Shown one piece after another: positions 35,283-43,960 of a stretch of 64,000 nucleotides of DNA; the first letter of the stretch is position 1; the number at the start of each line of letters is the position of its first letter. This DNA is from Maritimibacter sp. (GTDB taxonomy: Bacteria > Pseudomonadota > Alphaproteobacteria > Rhodobacterales > Rhodobacteraceae): NCBI GenBank assembly GCA_002695005.1, contig NZNT01000017.1:1-64000 (forward strand). Reading direction: 5' to 3'. The notes under the pieces are model-generated. The model worked only from the letters and a program-made list of their open reading frames with translations. It was not told where the DNA came from and searched no databases. The position numbers and the translations under genes are program-made.

Positions 35283-36044
35283 ATGGATCTTGGCCTGAAA
35301 GGTAAGAAAGCAATCGTCACCGGCGGCACCAAGGGCATCTGTCGCGCCCTGCTCGACATTCTGGTCGAGGAAGGCTGCGACATCGCCTTCTGCGCGCGCT
35401 CGGAAGATGACGTGAAAGCCACGGCGGCCGAGCTTGACGGCAAGGGCGTCAAGGTGATCGGCGGCGTCGCCAACGTGAAAGAGGTCGAGGGCTACCAACA
35501 GTGGCTCAAGGATGCCGCCGAAGAGCTAGGCGGCTGCGATATCTTCGTTCCCGGCGTCTCCGCCGGCGGCGGCATGGACGGCGAGAAGAGCTGGTATAAA
35601 GCCTTCGAGATCGACCTCATGGGCGTCGTGCGCGGCTTCGACGCGCTGTTTCCCTACATGAAGGCCTCGGGCAATGCCTCGGTCGTGTTCATCTCGACCA
35701 CTGCGGCGGTCGAAACCTTCATCGCGCCGATGCCCTACAACTCGATCAAGGCCTCGCTCATCACCTATGCCAAGCAGATGAGCCAGTTCCACGGCAAGCG
35801 CGGCATCCGCTTCAACGTCGTCTCCCCCGGCCCGATCCTCATCGAGGGCGGTTCCTGGGCGCAGATCCGGGATTCGGATGAGCCGTTCTTCAACTCGATC
35901 CTCGCACAGCAGCCCGACGGACGTATGGGCGAGGCCGACGAAGTGGCCAAGTGCATCGCCTTCCTCGCCTCCGACGCGGCGAGCTGGGTCACGGGCACCA
36001 ACCTGATCGTGGACGGCGGCTTTACCAAGCGCGTGCAGTTCTGA
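35283..36044 (+). CDS. SDR oxidoreductase with altered glycine motif (copy 1 of a paralogous pair)
   Basis: 253 residues from an ATG with GGGAGG upstream. It is a paralogue of the equally long protein at 49916-50677; both begin MDLGLKG and end DGGYTKGVQF or DGGFTKRVQF. The catalytic YNSIK follows the Ser of STTAAVETF. The cofactor motif reads TGGTKGICRA: the last glycine of TGxxxGxG is Cys, which is unusual and could change cofactor fit. Like its twin it is first after a shared divergent promoter. A hydroxyacyl or ring-alcohol dehydrogenase role is likely. Confidence 0.87.
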   Translation: MDLGLKGKKAIVTGGTKGICRALLDILVEEGCDIAFCARSEDDVKATAAELDGKGVKVIGGVANVKEVEGYQQWLKDAAEELGGCDIFVPGVSAGGGMDGEKSWYKAFEIDLMGVVRGFDALFPYMKASGNASVVFISTTAAVETFIAPMPYNSIKASLITYAKQMSQFHGKRGIRFNVVSPGPILIEGGSWAQIRDSDEPFFNSILAQQPDGRMGEADEVAKCIAFLASDAASWVTGTNLIVDGGFTKRVQF

Positions 36045-36050
36045 TCCCTC

Positions 36051-36866
36051 ATGGTCATCCGCTATGATGCGCCCCTGAACCTTCTGGTTTCGACCAAGGG
36101 GCATCCGTTCGACAAGCCGGCCTTCTTCGGCATGTTCGACGACATGCGCGGCATGACATGGACCCATGCGGAACAGCCCGCCACGGCGGCGCTGATGTCA
36201 CCTGAGAGCGCGTCGGATTTCGACGCGCTCTTGTTCTACGACGTACCGGGGCTTCAGTTCAAAACGCCGAAAGCTCCGAACCTGATCGAACCAACTGATG
36301 CGTTCAAGACGGGGTTCCGGGATCTGCTCGACGCGGGCAAACCGATGATCTTCCTCCACCACGCCGTCGCCGGCTGGCCGCTGTGGGACGAGTATGCCGA
36401 AGCCATCGGGACGCGCTTTTTCTACCAGCCGGGCCAATACAAAGGCCGCGACTATCCCGACAGTGGATACCTGTTCCCGGTCGAATTCACCCTCACGCCC
36501 GAGGGCGACCATCCGGTGACCGAGGGGCTGGAACCGTTCAAGCTGACCGACGAGCTTTACCTCATGGACATGCTCGAGGATGACATCGTGCCGCTCCTGC
36601 GCGCCGACTTCGACTTTGAGCAGGACAATTTCTATTCCGCCGCCAACGCGCTCAACGCCCGGATGTGGACCCGCGACGGCTGGTCCCACGGCCCCGGCAC
36701 GAACCTCATCGCCTGGGCCCGCGCGGCGGGCAACGCCCCCACCGTGACGATCCTGTGCGGCAACGACGCCACCACCTATGGCGACGAGAATTTCCGCAGG
36801 CTCTTGCGCAACGCAATCGACTGGGTGACGAGCGACGCGGCGGCCGACTGGGCACGCAGGCAATGA
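36051..36866 (+). CDS. ThuA-like domain protein (copy 1)
   Basis: 271 residues with the class I glutamine-amidotransferase-like ThuA fold: LLVSTKGHPFDKPAFF, the strand-turn FDALLFYDVPG, the nucleophile-elbow-like PMIFLHHAVAGWPLW, and NLIAWARAAGNAPTV with GENFRRLLRNAIDWV at the end. A paralogue lies at 47415-48158. ThuA-like proteins occur in sugar and aromatic catabolism, but no chemical role is settled. It starts six bases after the SDR and overlaps the ligase by ATGA, so it is part of the same operon. Confidence 0.78.
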   Translation: MVIRYDAPLNLLVSTKGHPFDKPAFFGMFDDMRGMTWTHAEQPATAALMSPESASDFDALLFYDVPGLQFKTPKAPNLIEPTDAFKTGFRDLLDAGKPMIFLHHAVAGWPLWDEYAEAIGTRFFYQPGQYKGRDYPDSGYLFPVEFTLTPEGDHPVTEGLEPFKLTDELYLMDMLEDDIVPLLRADFDFEQDNFYSAANALNARMWTRDGWSHGPGTNLIAWARAAGNAPTVTILCGNDATTYGDENFRRLLRNAIDWVTSDAAADWARRQ

Positions 36867-38536
36867 CCGAGCCAAGCGAAACCGTCTCCGCCGCCGGGGA
36901 AGAAACCGCCGCAACGATGCTGGCCCGCGCCGCGCGGGACTGGCCCGACACCACCGCGATCATCGTCGATGACGCGCGCCTGACATGGGCCGAGCTTTAC
37001 GCCGAGGCCCGGCAATGGGCGCGGGCGCTCCGCGGTGCCGGGGTGGCTCCGGGCGCCCATGTCGGCGTGCTCATGCCCAACTGCATGGATTACGTCCGCC
37101 TGTTCTATGCCACCGGGATGATCGGGGCCGTGACCCTGACCATCAACGCGCGGTTCAAGGACGATGACCTCGCCTATGCCGTCCACCATTCCGACATGGA
37201 CCTCTTGTTCATCGGCGGCCACGCGCTCCCCCACATGGATTTCCACGCGATGCTCACCCGCATCTACCCGGATCTCGACATCTGGAACGGCGGCCCCCTC
37301 GACCTCGAAGAGGCCCCGCGCCTGCGCGCCGTCTACAACCTCGCCGACCCGCGCGAGACGACATGGCCGACGCGCGAGACCTTTCTCGCCGGGGCCGACA
37401 GCGTGCCCGACGCCCGCATCGACGCGCTGATCGCCAGCACCGCGCCCGACGACCACGCGCTGATGATGTATTCCTCCGGCACCACGGCGCATCCCAAGGC
37501 CTGCATGATCACGCACCGGACCCTGTCGATGATCGGCCAGAGTTTCGCGGAACGGTTTGAGCTTTCGCCCGCCGACAGCGTGATGAACCCCCTGCCCTTC
37601 TTCCACATGTCCACGATGCTTCCGATGGCCGCCTGCCGCGCCTCGGGCGCCACGCAGATCTGCACCGCGCATTTCGAACCGGGGCGCACGCTGGAACAGA
37701 TGGAGGCAGAGAAGGTCAGCTTTGGCTACCTGTCCTTCCCGACGCTGGTCAATCAGGTGATCCAGCACCCCGACTTCAAAACCCGCGACCTGTCGTCCCT
37801 GCGGTTCCTGCACACCGTCGGCCCCGCCGACCTGATGGAGAAATACACCCGCGCCTTCCCCGCCGCGCAATACATCAACGCCTACGGCCTGACCGAGGCG
37901 ACCGGCGTGTGTTGCTTCACCGACCCCCGCGATCCGCCTGCCGAGGCCACGCAGGTGTCGGGCCGCGTGTTCGACGGCGTGCTGGCCAAGGCGGTCGATC
38001 CGACCACCGGCAAGGATGTCGGCCCCGGTGAACGCGGCGAAATCTGGATCGGCGGGTTCTGCCTGTTCGACGGCTATTACAAGGACACCGACAAGACCGC
38101 CGAGACGCTGGTCGACGACGGCAAATGGCTACGCACCGGCGACATGGGCTATGTCTCGACCGACGGCCACATCACCTACGACGGGCGGCTGAAGGACATG
38201 CTCAAGATCGGCGGCGAAAACGTCGCCGCGCTCGAGATCGAGACGTTCCTGTGCTCCCACCCCGACATCCAGATCGCGCAGGTGATAGGGGTCGAGGACG
38301 ATCACCTGTTCGAAGTCGCCGCGGCCTATGTCGAGCTCATCCCCGGCTCCACCCTCACCCCCGAAGAGGTGGTGGACCACTGCATCGACCAGATCGCCAG
38401 CTACAAGATCCCGCGCTACGTCCGCATCGTGGACGCCTGGCCGATGTCGACCACCAAGATCCAGAAGTTCAAACTCTCCCGCGACTTTTCGCGCGAGGAA
38501 AAGATCGACCCCAAATCCCGCGCCCGCGCGTCCTAG
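36863..38536 (+). CDS. AMP-forming acyl-CoA ligase (copy 3)
   Basis: 557 residues; the ATG overlaps the ThuA stop. It carries LMMYSSGTTAHPKACM, NAYGLTEATG, LRTGDMGYVSTDG, RLKDMLKIGGENVAALEIE and the final KIQKFKLSRD lysine motif. It is closely related to the copy at 17572-19224. It is the last gene of the SDR-ThuA-ligase operon and its end overlaps the convergent toxin gene by four bases. It should activate an organic acid to its CoA thioester. Confidence 0.92.
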   Translation: MTEPSETVSAAGEETAATMLARAARDWPDTTAIIVDDARLTWAELYAEARQWARALRGAGVAPGAHVGVLMPNCMDYVRLFYATGMIGAVTLTINARFKDDDLAYAVHHSDMDLLFIGGHALPHMDFHAMLTRIYPDLDIWNGGPLDLEEAPRLRAVYNLADPRETTWPTRETFLAGADSVPDARIDALIASTAPDDHALMMYSSGTTAHPKACMITHRTLSMIGQSFAERFELSPADSVMNPLPFFHMSTMLPMAACRASGATQICTAHFEPGRTLEQMEAEKVSFGYLSFPTLVNQVIQHPDFKTRDLSSLRFLHTVGPADLMEKYTRAFPAAQYINAYGLTEATGVCCFTDPRDPPAEATQVSGRVFDGVLAKAVDPTTGKDVGPGERGEIWIGGFCLFDGYYKDTDKTAETLVDDGKWLRTGDMGYVSTDGHITYDGRLKDMLKIGGENVAALEIETFLCSHPDIQIAQVIGVEDDHLFEVAAAYVELIPGSTLTPEEVVDHCIDQIASYKIPRYVRIVDAWPMSTTKIQKFKLSRDFSREEKIDPKSRARAS

Positions 38537-38877
38537 CGCAACAGCCGGACAAGCATCCGCGCCCGGTGATCCTGCCCGCCATAGAACACGGCGAGCAGGC
38601 GCACGGTTTCGGTTTTTTCGTCCGCGTCGAAATAGAACACCGCCCGCCCCTTGGTCACGCTGCGCAGGCCCGGTCCAAGCTCGGGCCGCAGCGTGCCCTG
38701 AAACGGCACGGCACCCAGTCCCTCCATCGCCGTTTCGATCTCGCGGATGCGGGTGGCCGCGCGGTCGAACGCCACGTCCGGTTCGTCGCCGAAATCCTGT
38801 GCCGCCTGATAGAGAAAGTCGAAGATCAGGCTCAGGTCACGCGCCACCGCCGTGGCGCGAACAACCTTATAGGCCAA
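38533..38877 (-). CDS. parE: RelE/ParE-family toxin
   Basis: 114 residues if translation begins at the TTG at 38877, which overlaps the antitoxin stop; no ATG gives a sensible start except one far inside the antitoxin gene. The ParE pattern is clear: an N-terminal helical hairpin (DLSLIFDFLYQAAQDF), a central RIREIETAMEGLG, and the closing strands GRAVFYFDADEKTETVRLLAVFYGGQDH. ParE proteins poison gyrase; the sequence cannot show whether it is active. It is translationally coupled to its antitoxin. Confidence 0.8.
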   Translation of the reverse strand: MAYKVVRATAVARDLSLIFDFLYQAAQDFGDEPDVAFDRAATRIREIETAMEGLGAVPFQGTLRPELGPGLRSVTKGRAVFYFDADEKTETVRLLAVFYGGQDHRARMLVRLLR

Positions 38878-39124
38878 GGTCCGCCCGCTTGCGTGCCAGC
38901 ATCGCCTCAGTGTCGGCCCGCCCCGCGTCGAGCGACACGAAATCACCCCGGCGCCGCTCATCCAGCAGAACGCGCAACGCCTCGGTCGTGGTGGATTGAT
39001 CGCGCATCAACTCCAGTCCATGCTGAAGCACCGCGCTCATGCTGGGAAACCGCCCTTGCGCGACAAGCTCGCGCGCAAAGGCATCTTGCGTTTCTGTCAG
39101 TGAGATCGAGGCTTTCACGCTCAT
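38867..39124 (-). CDS. parD: ParD-like antitoxin
   Basis: 85 residues. The N-terminal half, VKASISLTETQDAFARELVAQGRFPSMS, is a ribbon-helix-helix domain like ParD/CopG; the C-terminal half is charged and likely disordered, wrapping the toxin. It ends overlapping the toxin start. A short palindrome lies at 39140-39150 just upstream. It sits between catabolic operons, where it may stabilise this region. Confidence 0.82.
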   Translation of the reverse strand: MSVKASISLTETQDAFARELVAQGRFPSMSAVLQHGLELMRDQSTTTEALRVLLDERRRGDFVSLDAGRADTEAMLARKRADLGL

Positions 39125-39139
39125 GGCCGGCTCCTGATG

Positions 39140-39150
39140 CTACTCAGTAG
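39140..39150. promoter_or_regulatory. Palindrome upstream of parD, candidate autoregulatory operator
   Basis: CTACTCAGTAG has perfect 5-base arms around C, followed by AT-rich TATATG. It lies 16 bases before the antitoxin start, where ribbon-helix-helix antitoxins usually bind. Confidence 0.5.
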
Positions 39151-39174
39151 TATATGAGGCCCGCCCCAACCCCG

Positions 39175-39978
39175 TCAACCCGCCTCCCGCGCCGCCTTCG
39201 CTGCCTTGGCCGCCGCCACGATCTCGGCGTTGGTCGGGTTGCGGCGCAGGGTGACACCGCCGTTCACCTGCATCACCTCGCCGGTGATGAAGCAGCCGTC
39301 CGTACAAAGCCAGGTGATCGCCTCGGCGGTGTCCTCCAGCGTGCCGACGCGACCCAGCGGATATTCCTTCTCGAACGCGCCGACCACGGCGGGGTTTCGC
39401 GCCGCCCGCTCGGTCATCGGCGAGGCGGTGAAACCGGGGGCCACGCTGTTGGCCCGGATGCCGCGATGCCCGAACTCGTTGGCGATGGTGCGGATGACCT
39501 GATCGATCCCCGCCTTGGTGCCCATATAGGCCGAATGGTCGTCCATCATGATCTTGGCCGTCGCGGACGAGACCTGAACGATCGACCCGCCATCCGCCAT
39601 CTCGCGCAGCGCGGCCTGAAAGAACTGAAACGGCCCGACGAATTGCAGGGCGCACATCTTCTCCAGCTCCTCGCGGGTGTTGTCGAGGAACGGGGTCAAC
39701 AGACCCCAACCGGTGCAATTGACCGCCAGATCGATGCCGCCGAACGCATCGACACAAGCCCCGACCATCGCCGCAAGCTGCGCCTCGTCGGTGATGTCGC
39801 ACAGCGCCCAGGCCCCGCCGATCTCATCCGCCAATGCCTTGAGCGGCCCCTCGTGCCGCCCGGCCACCAGCACCTTCGCGCCCTCGGCCGCGAACTGGCG
39901 GGCGGTGACCTGGCCAAGGTTGCCCTCGGCCGCCGCGCCCAGAATGATCGCGCGTTTGTCCTGTAGTCTTCCGGTCAT
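39175..39978 (-). CDS. SDR oxidoreductase
   Basis: 267 residues from the ATG at 39978, with GAGGAGG six bases upstream; an ATG six codons earlier lacks one. The nucleotide-binding loop is divergent (ILGAAAEGNLGQVTARQF) with a two-residue insertion relative to classical SDRs. The active site Ser and Tyr-Lys are kept in SSATAKIMM and SAYMGTKAG. The end GEVMQVNGGVTLRRN is typical. It follows the VOC gene by ten bases and is probably co-transcribed with it under the GTATAC-box promoter. Confidence 0.85.
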   Translation of the reverse strand: MTGRLQDKRAIILGAAAEGNLGQVTARQFAAEGAKVLVAGRHEGPLKALADEIGGAWALCDITDEAQLAAMVGACVDAFGGIDLAVNCTGWGLLTPFLDNTREELEKMCALQFVGPFQFFQAALREMADGGSIVQVSSATAKIMMDDHSAYMGTKAGIDQVIRTIANEFGHRGIRANSVAPGFTASPMTERAARNPAVVGAFEKEYPLGRVGTLEDTAEAITWLCTDGCFITGEVMQVNGGVTLRRNPTNAEIVAAAKAAKAAREAG

Positions 39979-39988
39979 CGTGTCCTCC

Positions 39989-40528
39989 TCAGACATCGGG
40001 GGTCGGCCAGTCCTCGCGGATCGGCGCAGCGCCGTCCCAGTCGGCCGCGGCCTCCCGGACCTGGCGGAAAATGGATTGGCGGGCGGGGGTGTATTCCGTC
40101 ACCTCCCAGGCGAAATGCGGGCGCTTCGGATGCTCGAAATAGGCGATCCGGCCCAGCCCGGTATGGGCGTCGAACACCTGCCGGTAGCCCCGGTCGCGCG
40201 CGGCCCGCGCCACCGCATCGACATCCGTCACCCAAGACGATGTGCTGTGCGGCACCAGACCATCACCGAACCGGTCCAGAAACCGGGAATAAAGCGTCGG
40301 CGCGGCACTTTTCTGCACGATTACCTCAAGCTGAAGTCCGGCCCCGTGGGTCAGCGCCGCATCCACGACGACGGGCGTCTCCACCCCGTCCACCCGGCTG
40401 TTGGGCACCGCATAGTCGCGCTTCACGAACCACGGGCCGACCCCCAGGCTGTCGGTGAGAAACCCGAGCGCACGGTCGAGGTCATCGCTCACATATGCGA
40501 TCTGCCGGATCTCGCCAAAGATGCTCAT
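39989..40528 (-). CDS. VOC-fold protein (glyoxalase/epimerase-like, copy 2)
   Basis: 179 residues from the ATG at 40528. It resembles the protein at 19983-20507: IRQIAYVSDDLDRALGFLTDSLGVGPWFV matches the same region there, and both contain acidic metal-ligand-like residues such as LQLEVIVQ and WEVTEYTP. An expected metal-binding His at HSTSSWVTD is present. It is first in a two-gene unit with an SDR. A VOC epimerase or isomerase role is likely; an intact extradiol dioxygenase is not. Confidence 0.75.
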   Translation of the reverse strand: MSIFGEIRQIAYVSDDLDRALGFLTDSLGVGPWFVKRDYAVPNSRVDGVETPVVVDAALTHGAGLQLEVIVQKSAAPTLYSRFLDRFGDGLVPHSTSSWVTDVDAVARAARDRGYRQVFDAHTGLGRIAYFEHPKRPHFAWEVTEYTPARQSIFRQVREAAADWDGAAPIREDWPTPDV

Positions 40529-40757
40529 GATGGCCCCACCTCTCTTTCGTATACCAATACAGCAGTTTTCGCATACACGAAACCCGGAACCATCAAGGGT
40601 ATCCACCCCCCATTCGATCACAACGTGTGAAAAATGGTGCGTTCCCGCGCGAAACCTGTCGAAAGCACAGCATTGTTCTGGATCAACGCGTATTCGGAAT
40701 GTTATAGTAAAAAACACGAAATAGATTGCAGACGACTGCGGAAAGGGCGGATCGCCA
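40529..40757. promoter_or_regulatory. Divergent promoter of VOC unit and GntR gene, with GTATAC box at 40549
   Basis: TTTCGTATACCAAT (core 40549-40554) lies 21 bases before the VOC start, with TTCGCATACACGAAA beside it. On the regulator side GCGTATTCGGAA (near 40689) and an AT-rich stretch AGTAAAAAACACGAAATAG occur. The motifs near the regulator's own gene allow autoregulation. Confidence 0.55.
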
Positions 40758-41444
40758 ATGGCCAAAACTTCGGGCATGACTCACGCGCAAACGGTTCGAC
40801 TTGCACTGGAAGACGACATTTTCGCTGGGCGTCTGGCCCCCGGTGCCTCGCTCGATGAGGAGGCTCTGGCCCGACGGTTCTCGGTCTCCCGCACCCCCGT
40901 GCGCGAGGCGATGTTGCAGCTCATCCAGTCCGGCCTCGTCGAAAAGCGCCCGCGTCAGGGCGCCATCGTCGCCCAGATCGACCTGTCCGACATGATCCGC
41001 CTGTTCGAGGTGATGTCGGAACTCGAAGGCATCTGCGCGAAATTCGCGGCCCGGCGCATGACGCCGCAGGAACGCACCGCGCTGCGCAAGCTGCACGAAG
41101 CGTCCGAGGCCGCCTACAAGGCCAACAAGGACGACGAGTATTACCACCTCAGCCGCAAGTTTCACCTGATGGTGATCGAGGGCACGCACAACCACGAACT
41201 GATCGAGACGACGAACCGTCTGGGCATCAAGCTCGTCCCTTACCGCCGCTTCCAGCTGTCCTATCCGGGCCGCTCGGAAAACAACCTGCGCGACCATGAA
41301 CATATCATGGAGGCGATCTGTGCCGGCGATTACGAAAAGGCCGCCGACCTGTTCCGCAAGCACACCAACGTGCAGGGCGACGTGCTGGCCGAATACATCG
41401 CGCTCGGCGACCGGGAAGTCAGCAAGCTGAAATCCGCGGGCTGA
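40758..41444 (+). CDS. GntR-family transcriptional regulator with FCD domain
   Basis: 228 residues, normal for the FadR/VanR group. Residues 8-75 form the winged helix (VRLALEDDIFAGRLAPGASLDEEALARRF split around RTPVREAMLQL), and residues 80-205 the FCD effector domain with the likely metal-binding His in KFHLMVIEGTHN, DHEHIMEAI and RKHTNVQ. Such regulators bind short palindromes and release them on binding an organic acid or acyl-CoA. The recurring GTATAC palindrome in nearby promoters is the best candidate site. A strong terminator follows. Confidence 0.93.
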   Translation: MAKTSGMTHAQTVRLALEDDIFAGRLAPGASLDEEALARRFSVSRTPVREAMLQLIQSGLVEKRPRQGAIVAQIDLSDMIRLFEVMSELEGICAKFAARRMTPQERTALRKLHEASEAAYKANKDDEYYHLSRKFHLMVIEGTHNHELIETTNRLGIKLVPYRRFQLSYPGRSENNLRDHEHIMEAICAGDYEKAADLFRKHTNVQGDVLAEYIALGDREVSKLKSAG

Positions 41445-41460
41445 ACGGCCCCCGAACATG

Positions 41461-41496
41461 GAAAAGCCGCCGGGGGAGGAGACCCGGCGGCTTTTC
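41461..41496. terminator. Strong bidirectional terminator
   Basis: GAAAAGCCGCCGGG (41461-41474) and CCCGGCGGCTTTTC (41483-41496) are perfect 14-base arms with an 8-base loop. The A and T tracts on each side give a rho-independent form in both directions. It lies between the GntR stop and the E2 stop, which converge here. Confidence 0.92.
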
Positions 41497-41511
41497 TTGA
41501 TCGCGGCTGCC

Positions 41512-42933
41512 TCAGGAAACGAGTTTCAGGGGCGCTTCGACCAATCCCTTGAGCGTCGACAGGAACCTGGCGGACAGCGCCCCGTCCACGGCCCGGTGAT
41601 CCGACGACAGCGTGGCCGACATGACGGTCACGAACCCGACGCCCCCGTCGATCTCGCGCGCTTCCCGGCGCGGCCCGCCCACGGCGAGGATCGCGGCCTG
41701 CGGCGGATTGATGATCGCGTCGAAATTGCGCACCCCGAACATGCCGAGGTTGGACAGGGTAAAGGTCCCGCCGCTCAGATCCTCGGCCGTCAGGCTGCGG
41801 TCGCGCGCGCGGGTGGCGAGGTCTTTCGCATCCGCCGCGATGTCACGCAGGCCCCGCCCCGCGACATTGCGCACCACGGGGGTAATCAGCCCGGCATCGA
41901 TGGCCACCGCCATCGCGATATCGGCCTGATCGTAAGGCGTGATCCCGGTCTCGGTCACATGCACGTTCACGTCCGGGTGCTTTGCCAGCGCCAGACCACA
42001 GGCCTTGATGAGCAGATCGTTGACCGACACCTTGGGATCGCCTTCGTCAGCCGATCCGTTCATCCCCCGGCGCAGGTCCATGAGCGCGTCGATCTCGATA
42101 TCGACGGTCGTATAGAAATGCGGCACCGTCTGTTTCGACGTGGTCAGCGCCTTGACGATGGATTTGCGCATCCCCGTGAACGGCTGCTCCGCGCCCGCAT
42201 TCGCCGGCCCCGAAGCCGCCGCGACCGCACCACCGCGCGCCACCGGCGCCGGACGGGTCCACAGCCCAGCGGCCAGCGCGGCCTCCTGCGCGTCCTCCAG
42301 CGACACCCGGCCCTTGCGGCCCGTGCCGGTCAGACCCTTGAGCGCAATGCCAACCTCGTTGGCGAACTTGCGCGCGACGGGGCTCGCCAGAACACCCGCG
42401 TTCTCGGCCCGGATTTCCTCTGCGCTGCGCTTGGGCGCGCCGCCCGAGGCCCGCGCCACGTCATCCTTCGTCACCTTGCCGCCCCGGCCCGTGCCCTCGA
42501 CGCTGCCCAGATCGACACCGCCCGACTGGGCCGCGCGTTTCGCCAGCGGCGTGGCCTTGACGTCTTTCGCAGACTCCGCGGCTGGCGCGGGCTTGGGCGC
42601 CTCCTCCCCGCCCTCTTCCGACGGATCGAACGAGGCATCGACCGGCTTGAAGTCGGCTATGAACGCGTCGATCGCGGCATCGTCCACCGACGCATCCGCC
42701 ATGACGGCGATCAGCGTGCCGACCGGCACCGTGTCGCCCTCGGCCACCAGAATCCGGCGCAACGTGCCGCCCTGATCCAGCTCGACCACATTGACGATCT
42801 TGTCGGTCTCGACATCGACCAGCTCGGCGCCCTTTTCGGCCGCGTCACCTTCGGCAAGGTGCCACCCGGTCACCGTGCCTTCGGACATTTCCAGACCCCA
42901 TTTCGGGAGTGTGATTGGCGTAATCTCGGTCAT
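41512..42933 (-). CDS. 2-oxoacid dehydrogenase E2 (dihydrolipoyl acyltransferase)
   Basis: 473 residues. One lipoyl domain at about 1-80 has its modified Lys45 in DVETDKIVN. Two peripheral-subunit-binding domains follow (near VKATPLAKRAAQSGG and SPVARKFANEVGI), separated by Ala/Pro-rich linkers; two are unusual. The catalytic domain ends with SSDHRAVDGALSARF, carrying the DHRxxDG active site. It is third in the operon E1alpha-E1beta-E2 and needs E3 from elsewhere. Best fit is an acetoin- or branched-chain-type complex; the substrate is unclear. Confidence 0.92.
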   Translation of the reverse strand: MTEITPITLPKWGLEMSEGTVTGWHLAEGDAAEKGAELVDVETDKIVNVVELDQGGTLRRILVAEGDTVPVGTLIAVMADASVDDAAIDAFIADFKPVDASFDPSEEGGEEAPKPAPAAESAKDVKATPLAKRAAQSGGVDLGSVEGTGRGGKVTKDDVARASGGAPKRSAEEIRAENAGVLASPVARKFANEVGIALKGLTGTGRKGRVSLEDAQEAALAAGLWTRPAPVARGGAVAAASGPANAGAEQPFTGMRKSIVKALTTSKQTVPHFYTTVDIEIDALMDLRRGMNGSADEGDPKVSVNDLLIKACGLALAKHPDVNVHVTETGITPYDQADIAMAVAIDAGLITPVVRNVAGRGLRDIAADAKDLATRARDRSLTAEDLSGGTFTLSNLGMFGVRNFDAIINPPQAAILAVGGPRREAREIDGGVGFVTVMSATLSSDHRAVDGALSARFLSTLKGLVEAPLKLVS

Positions 42934-42934
42934 C

Positions 42935-43948
42935 TCACGCTCCTTCCATCACGCGACGGATCGCGGCTTCGATATCGCCGGGGCTCGGCACATACATGCG
43001 TTCCAACTCGCGCGCGAAGGGCACCGGGGTATGCGGCGCGGTCACTTTCTCGACCGGCGCGCGCAGGCTCGCAAACCCCTTAGACGCGGCGATCCCGGCG
43101 ATTTCCGAGGCGATGGAACACATCGGGTTCGACTCGTCCACGACCACCAGCCGCCCGGTCATCGACAGGCTTTCCAGCACCGTCTCTTCGTCCAGAGGCG
43201 ACGTCGTGCGCAGGTCGATGAGGTCACAGGTGATCCCCTCTTCGGCCAGCTTGTCGACCGCCTTCATCGCGAACGGCACCATCCGGGCCAGCGCCACGAC
43301 GGTCACGTCGGACCCTTCGCGCACCAGATCGGCCTCGCCGAACGGGATCAGGTATTCGCCGTCCGGCACCTCGCCCTTCTTGGAGTAAAGCGCCTTGTGC
43401 TCGAAAAACACGACCGGATCATCGTCGCGGATCGCCTGCTTCATCAGCCCCTTGGCATCCGCCGGGTTCGACGGCACCACGACCTTCAGCCCCGGCACGG
43501 CCGTGAGCATCGGATAGATCGTCTGGCTGTGCTGGGCGGCGGCGTTCATCCCCGCCCCCATGCTCATGCGCAGGACCACGGGCGTTTTCGCCTTGCCCCC
43601 GAACATGTAGCGGAACTTGGCCATCTGGTTGAAAATCTGGTCGAGCGAGACACCCACGAAATCCGCAAACATAAGCTCCGCCACGGGCCGCATCCCGGCG
43701 AGTGCCGAACCGTTGGCAAGCCCGACAATCGCGCTTTCCGAGATCGGCGTGTCGATCACCCGGTCCGCGCCGTACTTGGTCTTGAGCCCCTTGGTGACGC
43801 CAAAGATCCCCCCGGCCGCCTCGATATTGCCCGAGGTGCCGCCGGACCCGCCGGCCACGTCCTCGCCCATCACGATCACGCTCGGATCGCGTTCCATTTC
43901 CTCGTGCAGCGCCTGGTTCAGCGCGTCGCGCATCGTCAATACGGCCAT
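42935..43948 (-). CDS. 2-oxoacid dehydrogenase E1 beta subunit
   Basis: 337 residues, the standard size. It begins LTMRDALNQALHEEMERD, holds IMGEDVAGGSGG and the subunit-interface GLANGSALAGMRPVAELMFADF, and ends with the AHTPVPFARELERMYVP-type tail. There is no N-terminal lipoyl domain, unlike the housekeeping PDH E1 beta of alphaproteobacteria, so this is a specialised complex. It ends one base before the E2 start and starts 12 bases after E1alpha. Confidence 0.92.
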   Translation of the reverse strand: MAVLTMRDALNQALHEEMERDPSVIVMGEDVAGGSGGTSGNIEAAGGIFGVTKGLKTKYGADRVIDTPISESAIVGLANGSALAGMRPVAELMFADFVGVSLDQIFNQMAKFRYMFGGKAKTPVVLRMSMGAGMNAAAQHSQTIYPMLTAVPGLKVVVPSNPADAKGLMKQAIRDDDPVVFFEHKALYSKKGEVPDGEYLIPFGEADLVREGSDVTVVALARMVPFAMKAVDKLAEEGITCDLIDLRTTSPLDEETVLESLSMTGRLVVVDESNPMCSIASEIAGIAASKGFASLRAPVEKVTAPHTPVPFARELERMYVPSPGDIEAAIRRVMEGA

Positions 43949-43960
43949 CTCGCGCCTCCC

